Assembly (NCBI GenBank): GCA_022592445.1 | Contig: JABYQR010000376.1 | Span: forward strand, 1 to 42,002 | DNA length: 42,002 bases | Source: Cytidiella melzeri | Taxonomy: Eukaryota; Basidiomycota; Agaricomycetes; Polyporales; Irpicaceae | Reading direction: 5' to 3' | Shown: piece after piece, positions 27,955-38,086 of the stretch | How positions within the stretch are numbered: the stretch's first letter is position 1 | Layout of the letters: each line of letters starts with the position of its first letter | Notes under the pieces: model-generated | The model's database searches: none | What the model saw: the letters and a program-made list of their open reading frames with translations, nothing else | What the model was told of the DNA's origin: nothing | Position numbers and translations under genes: made by a program

Positions 27955-29240
27955 TCGGGGGCACGTCTGGCAGGCGGTCCTCACAATCCACTGGGATACC
28001 GTATATAATGCGATATCCTCGGTTCACCACGTCGGGGCCGATGATTATCGGTACGCCCTGTGGGTCCCTCAGTGGGATGAGCCTGTTGTACACGCTCGTG
28101 TTGCTGATGTGGACGTGGGCGTTGGGGTCCCTGGCTCCCGGGGCGCGATACCAATCGATAGTTGGGGACCGTTGCTGTGAGGCTGGCCCCAGTCGTTGTG
28201 CCAGTGCAGCCCCTTGCGGGGCGGGTGTGATACGCTCTGCGAGCAATACTGGTGGAGGCGTTGCCTCATGAGGTTCAGTCTCGTCAACTGTCATGCGCTC
28301 CTCTAAGGGTGCGCGCGGGGGAGTTGCCTCCGGGTGTGAAGTCCTGGACGGACCTGACTGTCTCTCCTTCTCATCAATCTGGCGGTCGTACTCCTCCGCC
28401 TCCTTCCTCGCCTTCGCACGAGCCCTTTTTGCCCCACGCTTTGTGATTGGCTCGTTGTTGTATTCGCTCCAATCCTCCTCCCACTCATCCCGCCCTTCTC
28501 CGTAGTGGTCGCAAGTGATCTCGAAGTGGTGGATCTGCTTCTTGAGATCCTCCGTCGACCGTTGCAAAACGGTTCGACACCACTTCCCTAGATCGTGCAC
28601 GTCCACGCTGCGCAAGCTCCCTCCGGAGATCCTCACTCTTGAACTCCTAATACTTGAGTTTGGATTCCGAACGGCCCAGAGCGTCCTCGGTCCCGCTGAG
28701 GTGTTCCTTGCAATGTCGCAGCTCCTCTAGGTAGTAGTCGCAGTTGTGCCGTAAGCAGTCTACGTCGTCGCGTAGCCGATCGTTCTCCTGACAGAGGCGA
28801 TCAAGCTCGCGCGAGTCAGCTTGTGGTGCTGTGACGGTGTCCCGTCAATTTTGCCGTGTAGGCAGAGATTGTAATTGTTGTTCCGCCATAAGGGCGTTGT
28901 TGAATGAGGTGGACTGGGCATGGCTGGCCCTGTGCGTCATCCAGTCAGAGCAAATGGGGCAGCCAATAGGCTGTACGACTCCTACACCTGGGATGTGGGC
29001 CCAAGGTGTGTTGTCGTCGCCAGACGGCGGTGAGGAGCTTTTCCTACGCTTCTGTGAGGAGCGGGAGGACTCTCTTCTGGACTGTTGTGAGTCCCGTGAG
29101 CCGCTTGCGCGGTGATCCTCGCGTGAGCGACGAGGGGATGTTGCACGGTCTGTGCGATTTTGGGGGTGGCGAGGCAAGCAGTCTTGCAACCGCCCTCGTC
29201 CTTGCCCGTCCCGAGAGCCTTGGCTTCTGCTTGTTGACAT
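27950..29240 (-). pseudogene. gypsy-2 copy B: ORF3, truncated
   Basis: The ATG is at 29238-29240. It has the same basic start, zinc-like C-X2-C-X5-H-X3-H (28920-28961), TGA, coiled coil and frameshift as copy A. It is cut at the copia-1 junction after about 430 codons, in the folded-looking region. Two of the three substitutions between the arms lie here: 28513 gives Cys where copy A has Arg, and 28241 lies in the Pro-rich linker. Confidence 0.8.
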
Positions 29241-29501
29241 TTTGTTTGGGGTGACTTTTATAGAGCTTGTTTTTAGGGAAGTGTGAAGTGGTGGAGAGGC
29301 GTGAGCCTGAGTGAGTTGGCTGGGAGGTGGTGGTCATTGGAAAGGGAGGCTGCCGCTTGCGGCGCGCAGTAAACGGCAATCAGGGGCGCCTGCGCGTATC
29401 CCAATGTGGGATTTGCGCCCTGAGTGCCCAAATTTTTGCCAAGTGAATGAAGGTGACGGAACCTCGGAGATCCGAGATGTTTCGGTGGTGTCCCGCCGAT
29501 C

Positions 29502-31251
29502 TTATCTTATCCGGGATAATTCTTGCACCGAATTCACCCCTTGGGTGTCGGAGTAATTGTCCAGTGCTGAGCACTCGTCTATGTTGGCGAGTGGCTCCCA
29601 AGTCTCGTCTCCTAGGTTCCATTTGACGTGGAACTTCAAGGACCTGCCGGTCCATTTGTGGTTGTCGATCTCTTTGACCAGCCACTCCCCTTCTTTGGGG
29701 TTCCCCATGTCGTAGAACACCCGCGTTTCCCGGCGAGGGAATAATACATCGTCGTTCCTCTCGTGGCGTCTGAGTTGACTGATGTGAAATGTGGGATGGA
29801 TCCGTCGCTGGACTAGGTCCTCCGGCAGTTTCAGAGTGTAGTTAGAAGTGGCTGGGTGGGCCGCTTCAATCTCGTAAGGGCCAATAAATCTTGGTAACAA
29901 CTTTTAGCCCGGCCTTTTGGCAGGTTTAAATTCTTGGTGGAGAGATAAACGTATTCCCCTTCTTTCAGGGGTTTGGGTTTCCCCTCGGAGAGACTTTCGT
30001 CTCAACGCCTGTTATTGGCATGATAGGTCTGGTGGACCCGACTATGGATTATTGCGTCGTGCGCAAGCATGAGGTTATCGAGTGCCTTTTGGGCAAACGA
30101 CTGAATGCCGGGCAGCTTACTGTCTGGTATAGCCCTGCTCATGCGGGGTATGTGTCCCCCAGTAAGTTCGAACATTGCGAACCCGGTCGAACTACTGGCG
30201 GCTACATTCAGGGCGAACTCAGTCATGGGAAGTTGGTCTACCCACTCTGGTCAGGTTTACTCAGGGCGCGAAGCACCTGGGTAATGGAGCGGTTAGCCTG
30301 CTCAGTAGCCCCATCCGTCTGAGGATGAAAGGCTGTCGACATTAGTAGTCGAGTCCCTAACAGCCTCTGTACCTCCTTCCAGAAGGCTGAGATAAATTTC
30401 GAATCCCTGTCGCTAACGACACCATGTAGGTCCTTCACATAGAGCCATGCGAGTTCGCTAGCCTTAATCTTTGTAGTGACTGGAATCAAGTGTACATTAG
30501 ACGTGAGTCTGCAAAGTACTACCCAAAGGTAGTCCAACCCTTGACACTTAGGGAACGGCCCCAGGAAGTATCTCGCTATGGACTGCCAAGGGTATGCCGG
30601 TATGGGCAGCGAGTGAAGTAGCCCTGCCGGTAGTGTGTTACTTGTCTTTGTCGTTTGGCAGAGTCTGCAGCTGAGGCAGAACTTAATCACGTCCTTCCCC
30701 AGCGTAGGCCACCAGTACAGTTTCCTGATGTACTCTGCCGTCTTTCGATGGCCATAGTGCCCCAGTGTAAGGTGGGCATTGTTGATGATGATGTCGACGA
30801 GCGTTCTCCGCTCAACTTTGATCCTGGGGATACAAAGTACTTCGTTGCCGAAGCGGTTCTTGGTAAAGAGGAATCCATTGCGTTCTGTGAACGCACGGTA
30901 TTCCGTTGGTGCCTTTTCGACCTTCGAGAGTGTGGGGTCAGACTTGTATCCTGAACGGATAATGTCCTCGAAATTATCGAGCAATTTCATCCTTTCGGAT
31001 AGGGGTGTGATGTCCTCGCTGGGCTCTATGGCAGCTGGGTCTTTGCGATGCTCTGCAAGTTCATTGGCCTCCGCGTTGCGTTCTTCAAGTTCCTCGCGAG
31101 AACAATACTTAGTTGAGGGTTTCCCCACTCGTGCAGATCGGAGTTCTGCTCTCCTTTCCTTGGGTAGTTCATGACCCTCTTGATCAAAGCGGATGTCGGC
31201 GTTGACATAGTCGTCGAACGGGTGGGTTTCCCCAGGGTTGTTGTTCGCGTA
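29502..31251 (-). pseudogene. gypsy-2 copy B: integrase and chromodomain
   Basis: Same as copy A: zinc-binding end, core with the first catalytic residue lost and the second Asp (30409-30411) and Glu (30301-30303) kept, frameshifts at about 30244 and 29904, TGA at 30002-30004, GPY module and chromodomain. Not functional. Confidence 0.9.
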
Positions 31252-31254
31252 CTA

Positions 31255-32769
31255 GCGAGATAGGCAGTTGGCCACCTTGTTTAGTTCACCTTTCACGTAG
31301 ATTATCTTGTATTCAAAACGTTTGAGGTACTCCATCCAGCGAGTCTGCCGTGGAGAAAAGTTAGGCTGTGTCTTGAAGAATTCTAACGCCTTGTGGTCTG
31401 TGACTATGCTGATGGGGTGACCCATGAGTTTTTCCTCCCATTTCAGTAGGGCTTCGAGTATGGCTATGGTTTCCATCTCGAATACACGGTAAGCGTGTTG
31501 TGCCACAGTGAATTTCTTCAACATAAATCCGGCTGGCCTGCACGAATGCCATTCGGGACCTTGCCCGTATATGGCTCCAACACCATAGATGGATGTGTCG
31601 CATATGACCCATATGGGCTCCTTGAGTCTGGGGTCCATTGGCCTGAGTATAGGCACCCTGAATGCGAGCTCCTTGATGGACTGAAAGCACTTCTCGTGCA
31701 GGGCCTTCCAATGGAAGACGTGGCCGTTCCGCAAAATTTTGGCGAGGGGTCCAGTATATGAAGATACGTCAGGCATGAACTGTGCTAGGTATTGCACCAG
31801 TCCGAGGAACCTCTGGATGTCACCGTAGTCCCTGGGTGTGCGCCACTCGCGCACCTTGGCCATTTTATCAGCACTTGCGTGCAGGCCTCGATTGTCTACG
31901 ATGTGACCCAGACAGTCCATCCTTTCGGAGCAAAGGTCACATTTGGACGCCTTGAGATACAATTCGGCGGACCTGAGGTGTTCATATATAAGTTTGAGGT
32001 GTCCCTTGTGCTCAACAATACTGTCTGAGAAGACAAATATGTTGTTGAGGTATACATAGACGAAGCGTCCTATGTAGTCTCGAAAGATGTGCGTCATGAG
32101 ACGCTGGAAGGTGGATGGTACGTTGCAATCTCCTTGTTGCATAACAAGGCTGAGCATTGTGCCATACACTGTAGCAAATGCGGTCTTGTGGACGTCCTCT
32201 GGGACTATACGCACTTGTTCGTACGCGTCGGAGAGGTTGATCTTTGACCTGTACTTAGCCCTTGCTACGTCCATGCGGATTTGTTCCTGGTCAGGGAACG
32301 GGGACACATCATGTATGGTATTGTCGTTTCGTTGACGGCAATTGAATACGGTTCTTAACGAACCATCCTTCTTGGGAAGGCAGAGCATTGGTGTGGCTTG
32401 GGGGACGTTTTGGAATGTCCACCATCCTGCTCGTTCGTATCTTTCGATTTTTTCTAGCAGCTTGGGCTTGAGTGCATCCAGGCACCTCAGGTGGTGGTAC
32501 CGGTATTGATGACTTTCGTCAATGATGGGAATTGTGTGGTTTATTTCACGTATAGGAGGTAGTTTCTCCGGTACCCCAGACATGATGTCCCCGTAGTCTG
32601 AAGCCCAGTGGGCTCTCAAGTGGGGTAGGTCCTTTTCGGACAATTCTGGAGGGCCTTTCGGCCTGTGTAGAGTGATATTATGGAAACATTCACGAGTTGA
32701 GCTCGCTGCTTGCACCGCTATAGAGTCCAGCTCTGATGCGGTTGGTGGGGGGCTTGCGCCCTTCGATAG
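31255..32769 (-). pseudogene. gypsy-2 copy B: reverse transcriptase and RNase H
   Basis: It carries the same three Asp-to-Asn changes as copy A (32236-32238 for motif A, 32041-32046 for the Y-L-N-N box) and the same TAG at 31252-31254. The single coding difference seen from copy A is at 31432, giving Glu in place of Asp in RNase H. Confidence 0.92.
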
Positions 32770-33255
32770 TCAATCCGTTTTTGAAGGGTTGGGTGTGAGC
32801 TTTCGCCCCCGCGTGGACTTACGCGTTATTGTCTCGTCCGTCCCTTCCCCTTCAAGAGTAGGCATGGGGTCTGCGCCGAATCGTATTGTATTTCGCGTGA
32901 AGTCCATCACTACGTTGTGCTCTTGCATGAACGGCATGCCGAGCACCATGTCGTAGTGGTCGATATTAACCACGTCGAAGTAGAGGTCAAAGGTGGAACT
33001 TCCCACCTTCAACTTCTCCTGTACTCCGAAGTTGATCTTTGAACGGCTGCCTACGCAGCCCAACTGGAGGCCAACAGGTTTTTCTAGAGGAAAGGCCGTG
33101 ATTTTAGCCACGCAGACGTACGACGGGCTTATCGCATTTATCAAGGACCCTGTGTCCAGCAAGATGTTGGCTGTGAGGCTGTTTATTGTGCCATGTATAG
33201 TTACACAGCGTGACTTCAACTTTGGGCGAGGTCTAGCTTCGCTTGTAGTTTTCAT
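32770..33255 (-). pseudogene. gypsy-2 copy B: aspartic protease
   Basis: Identical to copy A as far as I can read, with the D-T-G-S motif (Asp codon 33154-33156). TGA 32770-32772 separates it from RT in the same frame. Confidence 0.85.
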
Positions 33256-35774
33256 TGCTGCATGTTGACCGTGCTCGTCTGCAAGACGAAAAAGGGTTTT
33301 CCCCCGTGGTAGGTATCACTCGCATTCCAAATGCTGTTTCCGGGTCGGGATAGTGATCCCCTTCGTCGTACCAGTCGTCGTAGTACCCCCCGTTAGAGGT
33401 GTCCTCCTGGAGAGTATATTGGACAATGTCGTCGGTGTATTCCGAGACCATTGTTACCCTGTCGTTGAGGGGTTCATCTACTGGCATTGGTATCAGGTCA
33501 GGTAACTGCTCTTCATCAATTCGTTGACAAGTATTACTCGTCAGGTTGTGAAGATTGCTGGCGGCCTGTACGGCCATTTCACCCGGGGAGGGTCGAACTC
33601 TTTCGAGCATACCGTCCCATTGTTTGCGGCGGGTACGCTCTCAAGCTAGTACCGACACTATTGAGGTTTTCCTCTGAAGTTCTGTCACAGGCAACGCCGG
33701 GTTTATTGCCCGGCTGATAATGGCCATGTCTGTCCGCATAGCGTGGTTTTCTTCGAGTAGTTGCCTGTATATCCTGAGTAGTCGTTCTATTCGCGCGTGG
33801 TCTTCTCGTAACGTGGGCCGTGGTCGGCCTGGAAGTATCCTTTGCCAGAGGTAGTCTATTGACTCTCGGTCTTCATTTGTCACTAGATTGTCTGATGACC
33901 GCACCACTGTAAGCCCAGTGATGAGGTGCTCTATCGTTGATCGCAGCGGAATGTAAGTTGAGACTAGCTGCACTGCTGGCTGTCAGGGAGGCTTGCACCT
34001 GTGCCGATGTTGCAGCTGGTATGGGAAGTGGTTGGGAAAGGTCACTTTGTCCTGATTCGAGACCCTGCTCTTTGTCCGGTTTGTCTTGCTGAGAATACAA
34101 TCTCATGCCTGCGAATCGTCCGTCGTCCGAATCAGAGCCATAGTTGTCGTTGAGGAGGTCGTGTTCTTCTCCAGCTGCCTCCTTGTTGGAGTCGTATTGT
34201 TCTCCGTTGGGGTTGTCCCCCAGTTTGTCTGTGTTCGAGTCTGTTTGGTCCTGCAACTCAATTTCATCCTTCTGCTCCTCTGTTTCTTCCCCTACGGCAT
34301 CCATTGCGCGAAATCCGGGTTTGTCATGATCGCTTGCATAGTGACCGTATTTGTTGCATCTGTAGCACTGAACCTTGGACAGATCCATTGGAGGTTTCTT
34401 TTCCCCTCCGTGGCTCGGCCGTGCTGCAGCGCCTGTGGTTCGGGTTGGTCCCGTGCTAGCAGATGTTCCAACTCCTGCGCCCTGGATGGGGCGTCAAGTG
34501 GGTCGGTTACCCGACCGATTTGTGTGCTCTGCACGACGCAGTGGGGGTCCTTGCGGACGTTTGGGTGGATGTCTCTGACCGAATGAGGCGGGCTGCCCTT
34601 TCTCTTTGGTCCAATGGTCATTGGGGTTTTCCCCGCTTGACCTCGAGGGGTGCTCACTTGGTTTCTGTTGGGTGCAAGCACTTCTCTGCCTCTGGAATAG
34701 ACGGGCAGTCTTGTCTGCGTTTTCGATGGATAGGGCCTCCGCTAGGAGTTCCTCTATGACCGTCCCTTCGGCGGTCATCTTGCTATTTCGCATTATGGCG
34801 GTGGAGATATCTTCTGGTAGTTCCCTAAGGAACTTGCGTCGGAACTCGTAGTCACTAGGATGTTCCACCATCTGTTTGGCGTACTTGAGCATGTCTGAGT
34901 ACAGCCCTGAAACGCCGTTTCCGGCTCGGTGCTGTACTCGCTTGTACCTTTCGGTCGCGAGTTGTATAATTGCTTGATGTACGAAGCGTGCGTGAAGTTC
35001 CATAATCACTTCTGTGAACGTCCAGTCGTCTCGATTACTGAACGGGTCCATAATCTCTGAGTTGTACCAGGTGAGAGTGTTCCCCTTGAGGGACTCTTCT
35101 AGTACCATAACTCTCGCGTAGTCGTTGGATAGACCTACAAGCCTGGTGATCCAGAAGTATCTCACCAGGTTCTTCAGCCACTGATGGAAGATCTCGACGT
35201 CGTCCCCCCCGCCATACGCAGCTGGGGCTGTTGCCTTAAACTGCTTGCTTAACTGAGGCAGGTATTCCGGCTCGACCTCCATTATTCGTTTGAGTTGTCG
35301 GAGGATATACTCCGTGCTGTTGTTATTCAGCTTCGCTGTCGTGGTAGGTGCCGCTCTGTACGCGGATACAGAGTGTGCCGTTACCGGCTGTGGTCTGTGT
35401 CGCGCTGCTGGGGCAGACACGAAGTATTGAGGGTTGACCCCTCCAGTAGGTATGTCGGGAGGGAGGGCCCTCGCCCTTCCCCTTTGTGACGTGGGATCTG
35501 GGGGAGGACCCCTTGGGATCCCTGCGCGCAGGTGCGAGTCGGAGCTTTCGCTACTACCGTCATCTCCATCTCTTGGGAAATTGTATGTACCGATTTGCTG
35601 CTGACTTCTCGTTGAGCGCGTGTAACGTTGGATGGTATATGTGTGGGGCGACCTTTCCCTTGGTGTTGGGCCGTCTGCCGCGGTTGCGTTTCCGCTCGTG
35701 GCTAGACCAGCCTCTCTAAGTCGAGTGGCTTGATCTTTCCCTGCACGAGCAGGCATCGCCCTATCTTCGGTCAT
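33256..35774 (-). pseudogene. gag: gypsy-2 copy B: Gag
   Basis: The ATG at 35772-35774 opens 426 codons: a Pro/Arg-rich start, then a retrotransposon gag capsid region (about 35340-34750, with R-Y-F-W-I-T-R-L, L-T-W-Y-N-S and F-V-H-Q-A-I motifs), ending at TGA 34494-34496. The same frame continues to the zinc knuckle at about 34325-34367, C-X2-C-X4-H-X4-H, with the unusual last His. A one-base insertion relative to Y near 33950 shifts the frame. The later helical part ends at TGA 33641-33643, and the acidic linker continues to the protease. Upstream, only a TGA at 35778-35780 separates it from the pre-gag in the same frame. Confidence 0.85.
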
Positions 35775-35780
35775 TGTTCA

Positions 35781-36701
35781 ACGAGCGTGTTTGTTGGGAT
35801 TGGTATAGCATGCCTCTTCGTCGCTCGTGGCGATTACTTCGACACTTATCATCTCTGTGTTTTCGTCTATCTTTGTGATAGGGCCCTTCGAGGGTACCTC
35901 TACTGGTGTTGGTTGCCCAACGTGTTCTTTGGCCACCTTGTGGCGGCTTACTTTGTTGTCGAGCGCGTTCATATCGAACACTTCGAAGACGTTATGTAGA
36001 CCGCGTATGAGTTTGTGGTTCCAGTCTTCAACCCGCTGGAATCTTTCCTCCTGAGCTCTTCGCTCGTGTCTCAACTCTCTGTATGCGGTCCTGCTTTTCT
36101 TCAGACCTTCGTAAGTTTGCAGCATCGCGTTAGCGAGTTCTGGGTCTAACGGGCCTTCAGCCCTTCGTTCTTCTCGAACTGGTTCAATTTGGCTTTTTGC
36201 CAATACTTGTGGGTCACCTTTCGGTGTTACAAGGTCCCTACGTCTGTCTACGGTGCTACTGAAGGGGCTCTTCAGTGGAGGGCGAGTTGCCCCGTCCCCA
36301 CTGAGAGGTTCTTGCGCTTGCGCGCGTGGGGCCTTCAGCTGTTGCTGTGCCTCCATTGCATCCGTGAGGACTCCGGTGACTGCTGAGGCTTTCCCCTCGT
36401 ATGCAGCCACCTTTGGGGTGGTGGTCTTGTTTGAAGAAGACTGAGTGGGCGCTTTCTCGCTTCGCTGCCCATCTCGGACTTCGGTGATTGTCCGACCCAC
36501 TGACTTGGGCTCGTCAGGGTTGCCCTTTTGGGCCTGCGATGGATCTTCTTCGGCCTCGTGCTCACTCCTGAGCATGATGGCCACGTTTTTGGTGTCGGCC
36601 TCGCTGGTCGCGTGACTGACGGCGGATATGGATTGGCCGTGGGCTGTTCGCCGCGAATTGGAGGTTTCGCGCGATTTTGGGTTCTTCTTTGCGTCCGACA
36701 T
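35781..36701 (-). pseudogene. gypsy-2 copy B: N-terminal pre-gag segment
   Basis: A 307-residue frame from a true ATG at 36699-36701, 141 nt after the LTR. It is mostly disordered and charged (Ser, Thr, Lys, Glu, Pro), with a predicted coiled coil rich in Arg/Glu/Gln at about 36130-35990. It ends at TGA 35778-35780, after which the Gag frame continues in phase, so it was probably the N-terminus of one long Gag. The gypsy-3 frames at 1036-1410 occupy the same position. Confidence 0.65.
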
Positions 36702-36842
36702 CCGGGGTCTTCAGGGTATGTCCGGTGTGTCAAAATTTGGTTTTTTTATGGGCGCGTAGATAACTTGGTGTTGTAGGGAGTTGTGGAGTAGAGTGTGATT
36801 GGAGTAGAATATATGTAGGTAGAATTCGGGTACTTAAAAAAG

Positions 36843-37127
36843 TGTAAGGGGTGTCTTCTTAGATGCACACAAGGTAAGTATGACCAATATGTATTCGGAA
36901 CCTACGTGTGTACAAGATAAAAAAGATATCCTCTAAATCTACCAGATCTCAGTCCTAAATACTGAGATCTGCTACTGCGTAGTACTACTATATGCGGTAT
37001 GCTATTTTCTCACGATGGGCGCTGGCCCACTATCTAATCAGTACGAGTAAAAGGCCAGATCTACTGATCTGGCCACAGGATGCTTGCGCATCAGGTAGTG
37101 CTTGCGCACATGTATCAAGCCCTAACA
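36843..37127 (-). repeat. 5' LTR of gypsy-2 X (285 bp)
   Basis: On the minus strand it begins TGTTAGGG at 37127 and ends CCCTTACA at 36843. It has the same length as the copy A 3' LTR with seven transitions. The leader that follows (36842 downward) starts C, then a run of T, AAGTACCCG, with no TGG tRNA complement. Confidence 0.93.
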
Positions 37128-37540
37128 GCATCGCATACATAAACAACAACCACTATACCTTTATCGTCATTTGCCCAAGTGACACCTACGTCGGATACGG
37201 AGACTCTATGCACGCAGACATGCGGAAGGATCTTCGCCGAGCAGTCCTATGGTGGATCACCAGGTTGATTGACCAGGGACTGCAATGCAATAAGAACGTA
37301 CCTGTTGACCAGTGGCTTCGTTGCCTTCCCATCACCTCTCAAGCTCTGTACAATAGCTTATCGTGCGGAATGCTAGCTGTGAACGCCCTTACGCATCACT
37401 AAATTCCCAATGTTGAACTTGTCGAACCGTCTCGCAACTCGCTAGCTATCGAGCAAATTGCTGTGTTCAACGACATCTGTCGGATTCATCTAGATGTGGT
37501 CAGTGATTCTAATAAAGTGGAATATGTGTGCGAGGGGTAG
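37128..37540 (+). pseudogene. Ulp1-like C48 peptidase gene, C-terminal half
   Basis: It carries the catalytic core of the Ulp1 family: His (N-N-N-H-Y, CAC 37151-37153), Asp (Y-G-D-S, GAC 37202-37204), oxyanion Gln (CAA 37340-37342) and Cys (S-C-G-M-L-A, TGC 37364-37366), in the usual order and spacing. All four residues are kept. A TAA at 37400-37402 interrupts a frame that otherwise runs to TAG 37538-37540, next to the copia-2 LTR. The first bases (GCATC) are the target duplication of gypsy-2 X. The upstream half is at 21747-22604 on the other strand, so the gene is split and inverted. Confidence 0.88.
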
Positions 37541-37595
37541 AGGCTGTTAAGCTTCAAAGATGAGTCTTATTATTCTTGCTGCTTCAGCAGCTCTG

Positions 37596-37603
37596 CTTAT
37601 ATA
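37596..37603 (-). promoter_or_regulatory. TATA box of the copia-2 LTR
   Basis: TATATAAG on the minus strand, about 50 bp before the LTR end. It sits downstream of the five ATGACTCAT sites, giving a compact activator-TATA-start arrangement. Confidence 0.55.
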
Positions 37604-37676
37604 CATGTCTGTATCTACTTATGTAAGCGACTACTATACATGTCTACTTCAGCTATTCTACTGTACTACTAAGTGC

Positions 37677-37784
37677 ATGACTCATGCATGACTCATGCTA
37701 TGAATGCATGACTCATACATGACTCATTGTATGACTAGGCTCAGCACTTGTACCAGAGGCGTACATAATGAGTAAATGACTCAT
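37677..37784. promoter_or_regulatory. Cluster of five ATGACTCAT (Gcn4/AP-1 type) sites
   Basis: Exact ATGACTCAT occurs at 37677-37685, 37688-37696, 37708-37716, 37719-37727 and 37776-37784. This is the consensus of the bZIP activators Gcn4/CPC1. In LTR orientation the sites lie about 75-180 bp upstream of the TATA box, where an activator array belongs. Spacing within the first four alternates 11, 20 and 11 bases, close to multiples of a helical turn. Confidence 0.7.
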
Positions 37785-38086
37785 GCTAGTACTTGTCCTC
37801 AGATGTATGCTTTAGGCATCCTCTGGAGTCATATGTGCTTTCCATGTCATTTCCTATGCTACTAGAACACAGGCGTACATATATGTATAGTATTACTACA
37901 ACCCATATCTGTACGTCTCAGCTAATGTAATGGTTACTACTAGAGTTTCCATATACGGCTGCATAATTCCCATACTAAGACTGTGGGAACTCTGCTACCT
38001 AAAGTGTCCTTATAATAAGGCGTGGGAAACTACATATCATATTATATTATATTATATAGTTTTAACACTCCCACTTAACGGTTACA

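Larger units (their letters stand above)
27950..33741 (-). repeat. Arm B of the 5.8-kb inverted repeat
   Basis: It is the inverted twin of 14268-20059. It contains ORF3 5' part (27950-29240), integrase-chromodomain (29502-31251), RT-RNase H (31255-32769), protease (32770-33255) and linker (33256-33741), all with the same stops and frameshifts as arm A. Differences seen: 28241, 28513 and 31432. Confidence 0.93.
27950..37127 (-). mobile_element. gypsy-2 copy B: 5' LTR to ORF3, 3' end missing
   Basis: Read on the minus strand: 5' LTR 37127-36843, leader, pre-gag, gag, protease, RT-RNase H, integrase-chromodomain, ORF3, then an abrupt end at 27950 opposite copy A base 20059. It is the only copy here that shows the gypsy-2 5' half. 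It has no nested insertions, unlike copy A. The part right of 33741 is about 7% different from copy A, and the part left of it is practically identical. Confidence 0.92.
37545..38067 (-). repeat. 3' LTR of copia-2 (523 bp)
   Basis: On the minus strand it starts TGTTAAAAC at 38067 and ends GCTTAACA at 37545. The purine tract AAGTGGGAG (38068-38076) abuts it, 10 nt after the pol stop. The first part is AT-rich (ATTATATTATATT). The 5' LTR lies outside the window, so identity cannot be checked here. Confidence 0.85.

Noticed and set aside
14268..33741. A giant foldback (inverted-repeat) DNA transposon defined by the two 5.8-kb arms
   Set aside because: The arms start and end in the middle of gypsy-2 genes, have no terminal motifs and no target duplication at their outer edges, and one end is a microhomology junction.
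37660..37790. CRISPR array or simple microsatellite at the ATGACTCAT cluster
   Set aside because: Spacers are 2-48 bases and irregular, the repeat unit is only 9 bp, the sequence is inside an LTR and the genome is fungal.
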